This document shows positions 63,619 through 64,000 of a stretch of 64,000 nucleotides of DNA, piece after piece. The notes under the pieces were generated by a model that saw only the letters and a list, made by a program, of their open reading frames with translations, did no database searches and had not been told where the DNA came from. This DNA comes from Aestuariispira insulae. Lineage in GTDB: Bacteria; Pseudomonadota; Alphaproteobacteria; UBA8366; Aestuariispiraceae. Each line of letters begins with the position of its first letter. Position 1 is the first letter of the stretch. The translations under genes were made by a program, and so were the position numbers. The stretch spans positions 62,001 through 126,000 of the forward strand of contig NZ_QRDW01000012.1 in assembly GCF_003385955.1 (NCBI RefSeq), written 5' to 3'.

Positions 63619-64000
63619 ATGGCCTTTCGTCTTCAGCGTTATTTTGCCCTGGCAGGCGGTGCGGCGCTATTGGTCATCGCCACAACAATCGTATTCCTGT
63701 ACGAACGTTCCCAGCGCCAGCAAATTGTCACCTCCATTGAGCGGCAGAATATCCTGCTGGCCACCATGGCCGCCAATCATCTGGGCACTCAGATCCCCGC
63801 CGGCGACCCCCGCTTGGACGCCTTTGCCGGGGTCGCCAGCCATATGCCAGGCAGCCCTTTCCACAGCCTGGTCCGAGACCAGCTCATGCGGAACCTCAAG
63901 GGCCTCCCCGTGCTTAAAGTGATGATCTTCCGGGGCAATGACACGATTTTCTCGACCGATCCCAATCAGATCGGTGCCAAGAAGGCGGATGCCGAGATCG
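63619..64000 (+). CDS. Membrane sensor protein, 3' truncated by window edge
   Basis: The frame is open from ATG 63619 (GAGG 6 bases upstream) to the window end, 127 codons. One TM (about 9-29) is followed by a periplasmic helix (SIERQNILLATMAANHLGTQ) and the strand LKVMIFRGNDTIFSTDPNQI, the usual start of sensor loops of diguanylate cyclases and histidine kinases. The output domain lies beyond the window, so its class is unknown. Confidence 0.75.
   Translation, partial: MAFRLQRYFALAGGAALLVIATTIVFLYERSQRQQIVTSIERQNILLATMAANHLGTQIPAGDPRLDAFAGVASHMPGSPFHSLVRDQLMRNLKGLPVLKVMIFRGNDTIFSTDPNQIGAKKADAEI

Noticed and set aside
1-64000. tRNA genes, rRNA, CRISPR arrays, insertion sequences, prophage
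   Set aside because: Reading both strands I saw no tRNA-like arm pattern, no spaced repeat array and no transposase or phage protein.

Overview
The window is a stretch of chromosome from an alphaproteobacterium, most likely a Rhodospirillales-type or related aquatic lineage. The evidence is gene content: a cobalamin adenosyltransferase-etfB-etfA cluster with a 3-hydroxybutyryl-CoA dehydrogenase nearby, an SRP RNA of alphaproteobacterial type directly upstream of dnaX-ybaB-recR, bifunctional MnmC, DUF3369 HD-GYP regulators, stand-alone SBP_bac_3-like proteins and a stand-alone AroQ chorismate mutase. Base composition is moderately GC-rich and even, except for a few AT-rich promoter gaps. I see no insertion sequence, prophage, CRISPR array, rRNA or tRNA. 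The organism is inferred; no species is claimed.

Layout. 1-7.2 kb: the end of a histidine kinase, hbd, chorismate mutase, a methyltransferase, a periplasmic binding-like protein, and an HD-GYP regulator overlapping a hybrid kinase. 7.2-12.3 kb: a minus-strand run (TauE/SafE permease, small proteins, cobalamin adenosyltransferase, a methyltransferase-like protein, etfBA) ending in a strong terminator. 12.4-20 kb: LysR regulator, REC protein, two alpha/beta hydrolases, class V aminotransferase, AEC transporter. 20-26.2 kb: a structured leader before an ACT-domain gene, a Nudix gene, and a three-gene signalling module (periplasmic/membrane protein, hybrid kinase with Hpt, REC-DUF3369-HD-GYP). 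26.4-34.3 kb: OmpA-like lipoprotein, two small membrane proteins, a protease-mnmC-ABC ATPase run, an unrecognised cysteine-free protein, and a second hydroxyacyl-CoA dehydrogenase. 34.5-39.9 kb: TPR/glycosyltransferase-like protein and a GldA/GldF/GldG-like ABC operon. 40-45.7 kb: orphan ectoine synthase-like gene opposite a LysR regulator, a winged-helix/DUF1835 pair with tandem operators, a hydrolase opposite a membrane AraC regulator with a large palindrome, and another binding-like protein. 45.8-54.2 kb: housekeeping genes def-fmt, rmuC and ffs-dnaX-ybaB-recR. 54.2-64 kb: nudC, a hybrid kinase overlapping a separate Cache-type sensor gene, a GNAT gene, prephenate dehydratase, a J-domain protein, an XRE regulator, a PAS-like protein, a binding-like protein and the start of a membrane sensor.

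The most unusual item is prephenate dehydratase (58640-59824, minus). It is fused in frame to an N-terminal XRE-type helix-turn-helix domain, and two GTGCAA-N3-TTGCAC palindromes lie just upstream of its start. This suggests a phenylalanine-biosynthesis enzyme that may regulate its own gene. A well-spaced internal GGAG and ATG could also yield the enzyme without the HTH. Other candidates for follow-up are the folded leader at 19951-20008, the kinase/Cache split sensor, the Mla-type ATPase without its H-loop histidine, and the tandem operators at 42.7 and 43.9 kb. Signalling genes are dense: four histidine kinases, two HD-GYP regulators and several one-component regulators.
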